Assembly (NCBI RefSeq): GCF_945956895.1
Contig: NZ_CAMFJF010000009.1
Span: 62,001 to 126,000 of the forward strand
From: an uncultured Allobosea sp.
GTDB taxonomy: Bacteria > Pseudomonadota > Alphaproteobacteria > Rhizobiales > Beijerinckiaceae
Direction: 5' to 3'
DNA: 64,000 nt
Below, piece by piece: positions 38,092 to 46,708 of the stretch. The notes under the pieces were generated by a model that saw nothing but the letters and a program-made list of their open reading frames with translations, was not told the DNA's origin and ran no database searches. The translations under genes and the position numbers were made by a program. Position 1 is the first letter of the stretch. The number at the start of each line of letters is the position of its first letter.

Positions 38092-38751
38092 TCAATCGCG
38101 ATCGGGCGCGCCCGGCGGGAACAGCTTGCGGAAGGGCCTGGCTTCCTCGACAGCACGCGCAAAGGAAGGCCGCGCCAGCAAGCGGGTCCGGTAGGCGCGC
38201 AGGTTCCCGAAGGTCTCGCCGATCTCGTGAACCCAGTCAGCATAGAACAGCGACGGCGCCGCCGCGCAATCAGCCAGGCTGAAGGCGTCGCCGCAGGCCC
38301 ATTGCCGCCCGGCCAAGGCTCCGTCGAGCCAGCGATAGACGTCGTCCAGCTTCTCGTGCGCTCTGGCAACACTATAGGGATCCCGATCGTCGGCCGGGCG
38401 CAGATGGTCGAAGACGATCGCCTGCATCGGCGTCATCACGTAATTGTCGAAGACGCGATCCATCATCCGCATCTCCAGCGCCTGCTTCGCATCGGCCGGC
38501 ACCAGCCGAACCGCTCCGGGATGAAACAGGTCGAGATGCTCGATGATGACGCTCGACTCGAAGACGGGCGCCTCGCCATCGACAAGCACCGGCATCTTTT
38601 TCATGGGCCAGAGCCTGGCCCATTCGGCGCCGGCTTCGGGATCTTCCGGCCCGAGTTGGCGATAGGCGAAGGGTGTCGCGTTCTCGTAGAGCGCCACCAG
38701 CACTTTTTGACAATACGACGAGAAGGGATGGGCGTAGAGCGTGAGTGACAC
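38092..38751 (-). CDS. glutathione S-transferase family protein
   Basis: 'SLTLYAHPFSSYCQKVLVALYENATPFAYRQLG'; GTG start at 38751 with GGAGAA upstream preferred over ATG at 38811. Confidence 0.85.
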   Translation of the reverse strand: MSLTLYAHPFSSYCQKVLVALYENATPFAYRQLGPEDPEAGAEWARLWPMKKMPVLVDGEAPVFESSVIIEHLDLFHPGAVRLVPADAKQALEMRMMDRVFDNYVMTPMQAIVFDHLRPADDRDPYSVARAHEKLDDVYRWLDGALAGRQWACGDAFSLADCAAAPSLFYADWVHEIGETFGNLRAYRTRLLARPSFARAVEEARPFRKLFPPGAPDRD

Positions 38752-38794
38752 GGGTTTCTCCTGCACGCGCCTCGATGACACACGCATAAATAAA

Positions 38795-38815
38795 CTGATT
38801 GCATATTGCAATCAG
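38795..38815. promoter_or_regulatory. 9-3-9 palindromic operator-like site upstream of the GST gene
   Basis: CTGATTGCA TAT TGCAATCAG, perfect 9-bp arms in an AT-rich patch. Confidence 0.55.
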
Positions 38816-38971
38816 ATTTATCAACGCCGCTTTCCACTCCAGGAGCCGAGCCCCCGGCACCGCGTGGACCGCCGCAATCGTTAACGAAAAGCACCAAGCG
38901 GCACTGACGCTTCGTCAACCAATCCTCAACACGGCTCGCGCAGTGTCTTTCGCGATTGAACGTTCTGTGCG

Positions 38972-40558
38972 ATGCTCCACGAATCTTCCTCCCTCCCCGT
39001 CGAAAACCCACTGCTGCTGAACAGCGAGCATGAGGGCTTCGCTACCTTCGCGCGAAACGCGCTCGCTTCGGCGATCCTGAACTTCGCCGCCGTCGTCGCC
39101 GTAGCCGCCTTGCTGTGGCGCCCCGACCGCGTCCCCATGCTGATCGGCTGGGTTGCAGTGACGGCCGCCTATTCGCTGTCGATGGGGCTCGACATCGCCG
39201 CCTGGCGCAGCAGGCTCTATGAACGCTCGCCATGGCCGATGCGGATCGTGCATCTGCGCGCGCCGATACTGGGGTTGATCTGGGGGGTGCTGCCCTGGGT
39301 CGCCGGCGCGACCATGGATCCCCGCGAGAATGTCGCCATCGGCTTCGTCATCGCCGGCATGATCGCCAGCGGCATGACACGCTTCGTCGTCGTGCCGCGC
39401 GCGGCGCTGATCTACGGCGTCACGCTCGGCGCGACCTCGGTTCTGTCCTTCGCCCCGTTTTCCAGCAGCACCGCCATCACGGTGGCGATTCTGCTCGCCC
39501 TCTATCTTGTGTTCATGACCCGCCACGTCACGGCCTATGGCGCAACGCTCGCGGAAGCCGTGCGCGGCCGCAACGCCGCGGTCGAAAGCAGCCGGGAGCG
39601 CGCCCAGCTCCAGCAAAGCGCGCTTGCCGAACGCGACGAGACGAGCCGTCGGCACGGCGAACTGATGGAGGTCGTCACAGCCTTCCGCCGGTCGATGGCC
39701 GGTTTCCAGGACGTCGTCCGGCGCGAGACACAAGGCATCGCCGCCAGCGCGGCGTCGCTCTCGGGCACCGCCAGAACGACGGCCACCCAGGCCGACGCAG
39801 CGCGCAGCGCAGCCGCGAGCGCCAACGGCGAGATCGATGCCATCGCAGCAAGCACCGGCCATCTCAACGACGCGATCGCGCTGATCGGCGAGCGGACCTA
39901 TCGCGCCGGGGCCGTGATCAGCGACACCGTCTCGATCAGCGCCACCGCAATGAGCGACATCGCCCAGCTCTCGAGCGTAATGCAGGGCATCACCGGCATC
40001 GTCGAGATGATCCAGGCGATCGCCGGGCGCACTAATCTGCTTGCCCTGAACGCGACGATCGAGGCCGCGCGCGCCGGTGAGGCCGGGCGCGGCTTCTCGG
40101 TCGTCGCGGCCGAGGTCAAGGGCCTGGCGGCGCAGACAGCCGAGGCCAGCAACGAGATCATCACCAGGATCGGCGCGATCGGCGCCTCGACCGCCAATGT
40201 GACGCGATCGATCGAGGCGATCCGGCAGGCCGTGCTCGACGTCCACGAGGTCACGCACGCCATCGTCTCGGCTGTCGAGGAGCAACGGGCATCGACCGCC
40301 GCCATGTCGAGCAACATCGATTCCGCCGCGGACCACAGCCGCCAGGCGACCGAGCGCGTCGAGCAGGCCTACAATGCCGTCGGCGAGACGAAGACCGAGA
40401 TCGAGAAGGCCCGCCAGGCCGCCGAGATCATGGCCGAGGTGGCGGGGTCACTGACAACCTCGGTCGAAGCGTTCCTGCGCCGCATGGAAGCGGTGAACGC
40501 GCGGGAACAGCCGCCTGAGGCACCTCAGCCCGTCAAAGCCTCCGCGACATCCTCATAG
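38972..40558 (+). CDS. methyl-accepting chemotaxis protein
   Basis: N-terminal TM region; signalling hairpin '[54 protein letters not shown]'. Confidence 0.93.
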   Translation: MLHESSSLPVENPLLLNSEHEGFATFARNALASAILNFAAVVAVAALLWRPDRVPMLIGWVAVTAAYSLSMGLDIAAWRSRLYERSPWPMRIVHLRAPILGLIWGVLPWVAGATMDPRENVAIGFVIAGMIASGMTRFVVVPRAALIYGVTLGATSVLSFAPFSSSTAITVAILLALYLVFMTRHVTAYGATLAEAVRGRNAAVESSRERAQLQQSALAERDETSRRHGELMEVVTAFRRSMAGFQDVVRRETQGIAASAASLSGTARTTATQADAARSAAASANGEIDAIAASTGHLNDAIALIGERTYRAGAVISDTVSISATAMSDIAQLSSVMQGITGIVEMIQAIAGRTNLLALNATIEAARAGEAGRGFSVVAAEVKGLAAQTAEASNEIITRIGAIGASTANVTRSIEAIRQAVLDVHEVTHAIVSAVEEQRASTAAMSSNIDSAADHSRQATERVEQAYNAVGETKTEIEKARQAAEIMAEVAGSLTTSVEAFLRRMEAVNAREQPPEAPQPVKASATSS

Positions 40559-41796
40559 GTCCTGAGGCCCGTGCGCGGCGCATAGACCAGCACGGACATG
40601 TTGCCCGGCGCGTGCTCGTTCTTCCACATCTTGTGATGGGCAAGCGGGATCTTGTCCCAGGGGAAGACCTCGGACATGCAGGGGTCGATGCGCCGGTCTA
40701 TAACGAACTGGTTGGCGGCACTCGCCTGCTTGAGATGGGCGAAATGCGAGCCTTGCACGCGCTTCTGCCGCATCCAGACATAGCGGGCGTCGAAGGTGAT
40801 GTTGAAGCCCGAGGTGCCCGCGCAGAACACCACCATGCCGCCGCGCTTGGCGACGAGGCAGGAGACCGGGAAGGTCGCCTCGCCCGGATGCTCGAAGACG
40901 ATGTCGACATCCTTCTTGCCGGTGATGTCCCAGATCGCCTTGCCGAACTTGCGGGCCTCCTTGGTCCACTCGTTGTATTCGGGCGAGTTCACCTTGGGCA
41001 TCTGGCCCCAGCAGTTGAAGTCCTTGCGGTTGATCACGCCCTTGGCGCCGAGACCGAGCACGTAATCACGCTTGGTCTCGTCCGAGATCACGCCGATCGC
41101 GTTGGCGCCGGAGGCAGCGCAGAGCTGGACGCCGAAGACGCCAAGGCCGCCGGAGGCGCCCCAGACGAGGACGTTGTCGCCGGGCTTGATGGTGTGGGGG
41201 GCGTGGCCGAAGAGCATGCGATAGGCGGTGGCCAGCGTCAGCGTGTAGCAGGCAGCCTCCTCCCAGGCGAGATGCTTCGGCTTGTGCATGAGCTGGCGCG
41301 ACTGGACGCGGCAGAACTGAGCGAAGGAGCCGTCCGGCGTCTCGTAGCCCCAGATGCGCTGGGTGGCCGAGAACATCGGATCGCCGCCATTGCACTCCTC
41401 GTCGTCGCCGTCGTCCTGGTTGCAATGGACGATGACCTCGTCGCCGACCTTCCAGCGCTTCACCTTGGAGCCGACGGCCCAGACGATGCCGGCGCAATCG
41501 GAGCCGGCGACGTGGAACGGCGCCTTGTGGACATCGAAGGGCGAGATCGGCTGGCCGAGACCGGCCCAGATGCCGTTGTAGTTGACACCGCCGGCCATCA
41601 CGAGGAGCAGAACCTCCTCCTCGCCGATCGACCATGTCGGCACGACCTCGACCTGAAAGCTCTCCTGCGGCGCCCCGTGGCGCTCGCGCCGGATCGCCCA
41701 GGCATACATCTTCTCCGGGACATGGCCGAGCGGCGGCAATTCGTCGAGCTCGTAGAGATCCTTGAGCGGCTTCACGGCGGCCTGCGACTTCGACAT
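40525..41796 (-). CDS. ccrA: crotonyl-CoA carboxylase/reductase
   Basis: MDR fold; '[76 protein letters not shown]'; start [24 protein letters not shown]. Confidence 0.93.
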   Translation of the reverse strand: MSKSQAAVKPLKDLYELDELPPLGHVPEKMYAWAIRRERHGAPQESFQVEVVPTWSIGEEEVLLLVMAGGVNYNGIWAGLGQPISPFDVHKAPFHVAGSDCAGIVWAVGSKVKRWKVGDEVIVHCNQDDGDDEECNGGDPMFSATQRIWGYETPDGSFAQFCRVQSRQLMHKPKHLAWEEAACYTLTLATAYRMLFGHAPHTIKPGDNVLVWGASGGLGVFGVQLCAASGANAIGVISDETKRDYVLGLGAKGVINRKDFNCWGQMPKVNSPEYNEWTKEARKFGKAIWDITGKKDVDIVFEHPGEATFPVSCLVAKRGGMVVFCAGTSGFNITFDARYVWMRQKRVQGSHFAHLKQASAANQFVIDRRIDPCMSEVFPWDKIPLAHHKMWKNEHAPGNMSVLVYAPRTGLRTYEDVAEALTG

Positions 41797-41996
41797 GGTC
41801 GTCTCCCTGCTCTCTTCCGTCGTTGCCCAACCCGGAGATCGTCGGCGGAATGGGACGCCGATCATGCACCATATGCTGCGCTGCGCCATTAACCTAAGGA
41901 ATCACGCCGCAGCGCAACACCTCTTCTTCGGGGCGCTTGCGCTTTGTTCATCGTTTGCCACGATGCTGGCGGCCTGTGCGGCACCGAGGAGAGAGG

Positions 41997-42299
41997 ATGC
42001 CCGGTCTGCTGAAGATGGTCGGCCTGCCCGACATGCCTTTGCTGTCCGTGATGCTCGTCATCACGATGATCATGCTGGGCGCGGCGCTGCTCGGCTGGCT
42101 CGCCGACCTGCTGCTCGACGACAGCGGCTTCGGCACGATGTTCAACACCGGCATCTTGCTGGTGGGCGCCTTCATCGGTGCCTGGCTATGGCACCGCTAC
42201 GGCGTCCCGACGCGCTTTCCGGCCGAGGCCGTCCGCGCAGCGATCGCGACGGGCTCGGGCCTGCTGCTGCTGATCAGCCTTGCCGTGATCCGGCCCTGA
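41997..42299 (+). CDS. small hypothetical membrane protein
   Basis: 100 aa, ATG at 41997, three hydrophobic segments. Confidence 0.6.
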   Translation: MPGLLKMVGLPDMPLLSVMLVITMIMLGAALLGWLADLLLDDSGFGTMFNTGILLVGAFIGAWLWHRYGVPTRFPAEAVRAAIATGSGLLLLISLAVIRP

Positions 42300-42302
42300 G
42301 GG

Positions 42303-43235
42303 TCAGCCGTCAAGCCGGGCGGCGTAGCTGTTCAGGTATTTCATCCCGGTATCGCACATCAGCGTGACGATGGTCGCGCCTGAGCCGAGGCGCTCCGCGA
42401 GGCGCAAGGCGGCCGTGACATTGCCGCCGGTCGAGGTACCCGCGAACAGCCCCTCCTCCCGCGCCAGGCGCAGCGCCATCGCCGTCGCCTCGGCCGTCGA
42501 GACCGGCTCGATGGCATCGACGAGATCGGCCCGCCAGAGGGGTACGACATAGCCAGCGCCGATGCCGTCGATCTTGTGCGCGCCGGTCGGGCCGCCCGCC
42601 AGCACCGCGGATTCGGCGGGCTCGACCGCCATCAAGGCGATCTTGGGATCGCGCCGGAGCAACGCCTCGCCCGTCCCGCGCAATGACGCGGCCGTGCCGA
42701 CGCTCTGGACGAAACCGTCGATCCGGCCGCCCATCTGCTCCCAGATCTCGTCCGCCAGCCGGTCATAGGCCGCGAGCTGGTCGGTGTTGCGCATCTGGTC
42801 GGTCCAGAAGGCGCCCGTCTCGGCCGCGATGACGCGGGCGGCCTCGATCATATCCTTGGTCAGCTTCTCGGTCATGCGGCCGGATTCGCTGGGGATGATC
42901 GTCAGTTCGGCTCCGAGCAGGCGCATATGAGTGAGTTTTTCACAAGCGAAGGCGTCGGAGGTGACGATGTGCAGGCGGTAGCCCTTCACCGCACAGACCT
43001 GCGCGAGCGAAACGCCAGTGCTGCCGCCGGTATATTCGACGACGCTGCCGCCGGGTTTCAGACGCCCGTCGCGCTCGGCCGCCTCGATCATCGCAAGCGC
43101 CATCCGGTCCTTCATACTGCCGGTCGGGTTCTCGCTCTCCAGCTTCAGTAGAATGCGCGCGCCATTCGCCGGCACAACCCGGCGCAGCGGCAGAAGCGTC
43201 GTGCCGCCGATACGGCTCAGGATGTCGATGGGCAT
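42303..43235 (-). CDS. PLP-dependent cysteine synthase family protein
   Basis: 'ILLKLESENPTGSMKDRMALAMI', 'VVEYTGGSTGVSLAQVCAVKGY', 'GLFAGTSTGGNVTAALRLA'. Confidence 0.9.
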   Translation of the reverse strand: MPIDILSRIGGTTLLPLRRVVPANGARILLKLESENPTGSMKDRMALAMIEAAERDGRLKPGGSVVEYTGGSTGVSLAQVCAVKGYRLHIVTSDAFACEKLTHMRLLGAELTIIPSESGRMTEKLTKDMIEAARVIAAETGAFWTDQMRNTDQLAAYDRLADEIWEQMGGRIDGFVQSVGTAASLRGTGEALLRRDPKIALMAVEPAESAVLAGGPTGAHKIDGIGAGYVVPLWRADLVDAIEPVSTAEATAMALRLAREEGLFAGTSTGGNVTAALRLAERLGSGATIVTLMCDTGMKYLNSYAARLDG

Positions 43236-43255
43236 AGTGGATTCTCAGTGGGTAA

Positions 43256-43290
43256 TTACATGTATATACAATTATTGTATCTGCATGTAA
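43256..43290. promoter_or_regulatory. operator-like palindrome between cysteine-synthase-like gene and divergent marR
   Basis: TTACATGTATATACAAT-t-ATTGTATCTGCATGTAA; arms match at 15 of 17 positions. Confidence 0.65.
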
Positions 43291-43303
43291 ATTCCGATTC
43301 GCC

Positions 43304-43759
43304 ATGATGGAGACAAGCGGATTGCGTGAGGAATTGCGGGCACTGGCTGCCGGCTGCGCGGGCCTGAGCCTGCGCCACGCCGCGCGCCGCGTGACGCTGC
43401 TCCACGACGAAGCGCTCAGGGACAGCGGCCTCAGCCTCGCCCAGGTCGGACTGATGGCGCTGATCGCGACGAGCGCGGACGACCGCATGACCGCGCTGGC
43501 GGCACGGGCCGGGCTCGATCCCTCGACGCTATCGCGCAATCTGAGAGGGCTGGAACGCGACGGGCTGATCGAGATTGCAACGGTGGAAAAGGATCTGCGG
43601 CGCCGCGCCGTCTGGCTGACGGAGAGCGGGCTCAGGCGCCTTCACGGCGCGCTACCGGCCTGGCGTGCAACCCAGGCCCGGATCGCGGAGCTTTTTCCGG
43701 CCGATCTGCTGGAACGGATCGCAACGGCGAGCGAGAAGCTTGGCGGAAAGGAAGACTGA
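43304..43759 (+). CDS. MarR family transcriptional regulator
   Basis: 151 aa; 'LAQVGLMALIATSADDRMTALAARAGLDPSTLSRNLRGLERDGLIEI'. Confidence 0.87.
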   Translation: MMETSGLREELRALAAGCAGLSLRHAARRVTLLHDEALRDSGLSLAQVGLMALIATSADDRMTALAARAGLDPSTLSRNLRGLERDGLIEIATVEKDLRRRAVWLTESGLRRLHGALPAWRATQARIAELFPADLLERIATASEKLGGKED

Positions 43760-43794
43760 AAGCTGGATTCTGATGTGCTTCTCCGGAACCACAT

Positions 43795-43940
43795 CGTCAT
43801 TCCGGGGCTTCGCGCAGCGAAGAGCCCGGAACCCAGAACCGATGCCATTTCCAAAAAGCCGCGCCCCGGTCGTCGCCCCACTTCACGACGGCATCGGCTC
43901 TGGATTCCGGGCTCAGGCCTACGGCCTGCCCCGGAATGAC
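43795..43940. repeat. composite palindromic intergenic element, copy 7 (long variant)
   Basis: cgTCATTCCGGGGcttcgcgcagcgaagag...ggattccgggctcaggcctacggcctgCCCCGGAATGAc. Confidence 0.75.
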
Positions 43941-43969
43941 AGCGTGGCACCGGGCGAAATCAACAGGTA

Positions 43970-44731
43970 CTATCCTCGGCCGCCCCGGCTGGCGGCGAGC
44001 ATGTAGTTCACGTCCATGTCGCGCGAAGCGCTCCAGCGGCCGGTCAGCGGATTGAAGACCACGCCGGTCTGCGTCCCCAACGCGAAGCCGTTGCCTTCGA
44101 TGGCGCCGCCAAGCTCGGCTGGCGTCACGAATTTCTCCCAATCATGCGTACCCTTCGGCAGCCAGCGCAGCACGTATTCCGCACCGACGATCGCCAGCGC
44201 ATAGGATTTCAGCGTGCGGTTGAGCGTCGCCATCACCAAGAGGCCGTCCGGCTTCACCGCCGCGCAGCAGGCGGCGATGAAGGCATCGACATCGGCGACA
44301 TGCTCGACGACTTCCATGGCGAGCACGATGTCGAAGCGCTTGCCGGTTTCGACGACCGCCTCGATCGTCTCCTCGCGATAGTCGATCGAAAGCCCGCTCT
44401 TTTCGGCATGGCTAAGCGCGACCGCGACATTGGTCGGGGCGGGATCGAGGCCCGTGACCTGCGCGCCCAGTCGCGCGAGCGGTTCGGACAGCACGCCGCC
44501 ACCGCAGCCGATATCGACAAGGCTCAAGCCGTCGAGGGCGCGCATCTTCTTCGGATCGCGGCCGAAATGGGCGCAGGCCTCGTCGCGGACAAAGGCGAGC
44601 CGGACCGGATTGAACTTGTGCAGGACGGCCATGGGGCCCTTCGGATCCCACCAGTCGCGCGCGATCGCATCGAAGCGGGCGACCTCGGCCGGGTCGATCG
44701 TCGAGCCTGTGCGCTGGGTCGCAGCCGCCAT
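43970..44731 (-). CDS. ubiG: bifunctional 2-polyprenyl-6-hydroxyphenol methylase/3-demethylubiquinol 3-O-methyltransferase
   Basis: 'LSLVDIGCGGGVLSEPLARLGAQVTGLDPAPTNVAVA', 'FDIVLAMEVVEHVADVDAFIAACC', 'NRTLKSYALAIVGAEYVLRWLPKGTHDWEKFVTPAEL'. Confidence 0.93.
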   Translation of the reverse strand: MAAATQRTGSTIDPAEVARFDAIARDWWDPKGPMAVLHKFNPVRLAFVRDEACAHFGRDPKKMRALDGLSLVDIGCGGGVLSEPLARLGAQVTGLDPAPTNVAVALSHAEKSGLSIDYREETIEAVVETGKRFDIVLAMEVVEHVADVDAFIAACCAAVKPDGLLVMATLNRTLKSYALAIVGAEYVLRWLPKGTHDWEKFVTPAELGGAIEGNGFALGTQTGVVFNPLTGRWSASRDMDVNYMLAASRGGRG

Positions 44732-44866
44732 GAACCAGTCCTTCGCTTATGCGATGCCGCATTGACACCGCGCCTGTCGCCCGTCATCTACACCCGCCCC
44801 GCTGCAAGTGCGAGGGCGAGTTTTCGACCCGGTGTCATAGCCGGGGCAGCTATCGAAAAGACCGTC

Positions 44867-46105
44867 ATGGCCCGTCTGGTGATGAAATTCGGCGGCACCT
44901 CAGTCGCCACTGTCGAGCGGATCAAGAACGCGGCGCGCCACGTCAAACGCGAGTTCGACGCCGGCCATGAGGTCGCGGTCGTGGTCTCCGCCATGTCGGG
45001 CAAGACGAACGAACTCGTCGCCTGGTGCAAGGAGGCGTCGCCGCTCTTCGACCAGGCCGAATACGACACCGTCGTCGCCTCGGGTGAGCAGGTCACCTCC
45101 GGGCTGATGGCGATCGTGCTTCAGGAGATGGGCCTGCCGGCGCGCTCCTGGCAGGGCTGGCAGATCCCGCTCTACGGCTCCGACGCGCATGGCTCGGCCC
45201 GGATCGAGAGCGTCGACGGCGCCGGCATCCTCGCCGGTTTCGACCGCAATCGCGAGATCGCGGTCTGCTCCGGCTTCCAGGGCGTCAATCCGCGCACGCA
45301 CCGCATCGTGACCCTCGGCCGCGGCGGCTCGGACACCAGCGCCGTGGCGCTCGCCGCCGGCCTCAAGGCCGACCGCTGCGACATCTACACCGATGTCGAC
45401 GGCGTCTACACCACCGATCCGCGCATCGTCCCGAAGGCGAAGCGCATGGACAAGGTCTCCTTCGAGGAAATGCTCGAAATGGCCTCGCTGGGTTCGAAGG
45501 TGCTGCAAGTGCGCTCGGTCGAGATCGCCATGACGCAGCGCGTGCCGACCTATGTGCGCTCCTCCTTCGACGACCCCGAAAACCCCAATCCTGGCACCCT
45601 CATCTGCGACGAGGACGACATCGTGGAACAGCAGATCGTCACCGGCATCGCCTTCTCCCGGGACGAAGCCCAGATCACCCTCCGCCGCGTGGCCGACAAG
45701 CCCGGCGTCGCCGCGGCGATCTTCGGCCCGCTCGCCGATGCCAATATCAATGTCGACATGATCATCCAGGTCGTCTCGGACGACCAGGCGACGACCGACA
45801 TCACCTTCACCGTGCCGACGGCGGACTACGAGCGCGCCAAGACGCTGCTCGAGAGCAAGCACGACACGATCTCGTACCAGGAGATCCAGGGCGCGACCGA
45901 CGTGGTGAAGATCTCGGCGATCGGCGTCGGCATGCGCTCGCATGCCGGCGTCGCGGCGCGCGCCTTCCGGGCGCTGGCCGAGAAGGGCATCAACATCCGC
46001 GCGATCACCACCTCCGAGATCAAATTCTCGGTGCTGATCGACGCCGCCTATACCGAGCTCGCGGTGCGCACGCTGCATTCGCTCTACGGGCTCGACGCCG
46101 CCTGA
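44867..46105 (+). CDS. lysC: aspartate kinase
   Basis: 'MARLVMKFGGTSVATVERIKNAARHVKREFDAGHEVAVVVSAMSGKTNELV', tandem ACT domains; ATG at 44867. Confidence 0.95.
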   Translation: MARLVMKFGGTSVATVERIKNAARHVKREFDAGHEVAVVVSAMSGKTNELVAWCKEASPLFDQAEYDTVVASGEQVTSGLMAIVLQEMGLPARSWQGWQIPLYGSDAHGSARIESVDGAGILAGFDRNREIAVCSGFQGVNPRTHRIVTLGRGGSDTSAVALAAGLKADRCDIYTDVDGVYTTDPRIVPKAKRMDKVSFEEMLEMASLGSKVLQVRSVEIAMTQRVPTYVRSSFDDPENPNPGTLICDEDDIVEQQIVTGIAFSRDEAQITLRRVADKPGVAAAIFGPLADANINVDMIIQVVSDDQATTDITFTVPTADYERAKTLLESKHDTISYQEIQGATDVVKISAIGVGMRSHAGVAARAFRALAEKGINIRAITTSEIKFSVLIDAAYTELAVRTLHSLYGLDAA

Positions 46106-46134
46106 GGCACATGCCTCGGCGCCAATTCAAGAAA

Positions 46135-46227
46135 CGTCATGCTCGCCCTTGTGGCGAGCATCCACGCCTTGAACACTGGGTTCGATGGCGGAAGACGTGG
46201 ATGGTCGGGACAAGCCCGACCATGACG
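46135..46227. repeat. composite palindromic intergenic element, copy 8 (stem variant)
   Basis: left ATGCTCGCCcttgtGGCGAGCAT, right ATGGTCGGGacaagCCCGACCAT. Confidence 0.8.
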
Positions 46228-46274
46228 AGATGCTAAATCGCTTTGCGGGCTTCAGACCCTTCGCTCACGCGATT

Positions 46275-46562
46275 TCAGATAAAAATGAACATCCACGTCA
46301 GCATATGAAGTCCGATGAGAGCATAGCTCCCAAGAAGCATCGGATAAAGCCTATGCTCTTTTATCGGGTCTAGCATACGCGATTTTTCACGCAACGACCT
46401 GGTAATTCTGATTGGAATTCCCCCGAGTGCAATCAGAACGACATCAAGGGACGTAAGCGAGAAGTCCTTTCCGACTTTCTTGGCGACGTGGAACAACAAC
46501 CAAATCAAGACGATCAAAACAATAAGCGCCGCGATACCTCCGAGGAGAGTTGCCACCTTCAT
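46275..46562 (-). CDS. small hypothetical membrane protein, low GC
   Basis: 95 aa; 'MKVATLLGGIAALIVLIVLIWLLFHVAKKVGKDFSLTSLDVVLIALGG...IGLHMLTWMFIFI', two hydrophobic ends. Confidence 0.5.
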   Translation of the reverse strand: MKVATLLGGIAALIVLIVLIWLLFHVAKKVGKDFSLTSLDVVLIALGGIPIRITRSLREKSRMLDPIKEHRLYPMLLGSYALIGLHMLTWMFIFI

Positions 46563-46649
46563 CTTCTTCGACTCGAATTATTTGACGCGCGCCGCAATTG
46601 AACAGAAACGCATGTGAATTCTCAGCGCAAGTCTCCCTGCCCTCTCCGA

Positions 46650-46693
46650 CATGAGATTCCCGAGTCAGAGCTTCACTCCGCCCGAGAATGACG
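46650..46693. repeat. half-copy (right hairpin only), copy 9
   Basis: catgagATTCCCGagtcagagcttcactccgccCGAGAATgacgg; degenerate stem. Confidence 0.6.
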
Positions 46694-46708
46694 GTCGGTT
46701 GATGGTGT

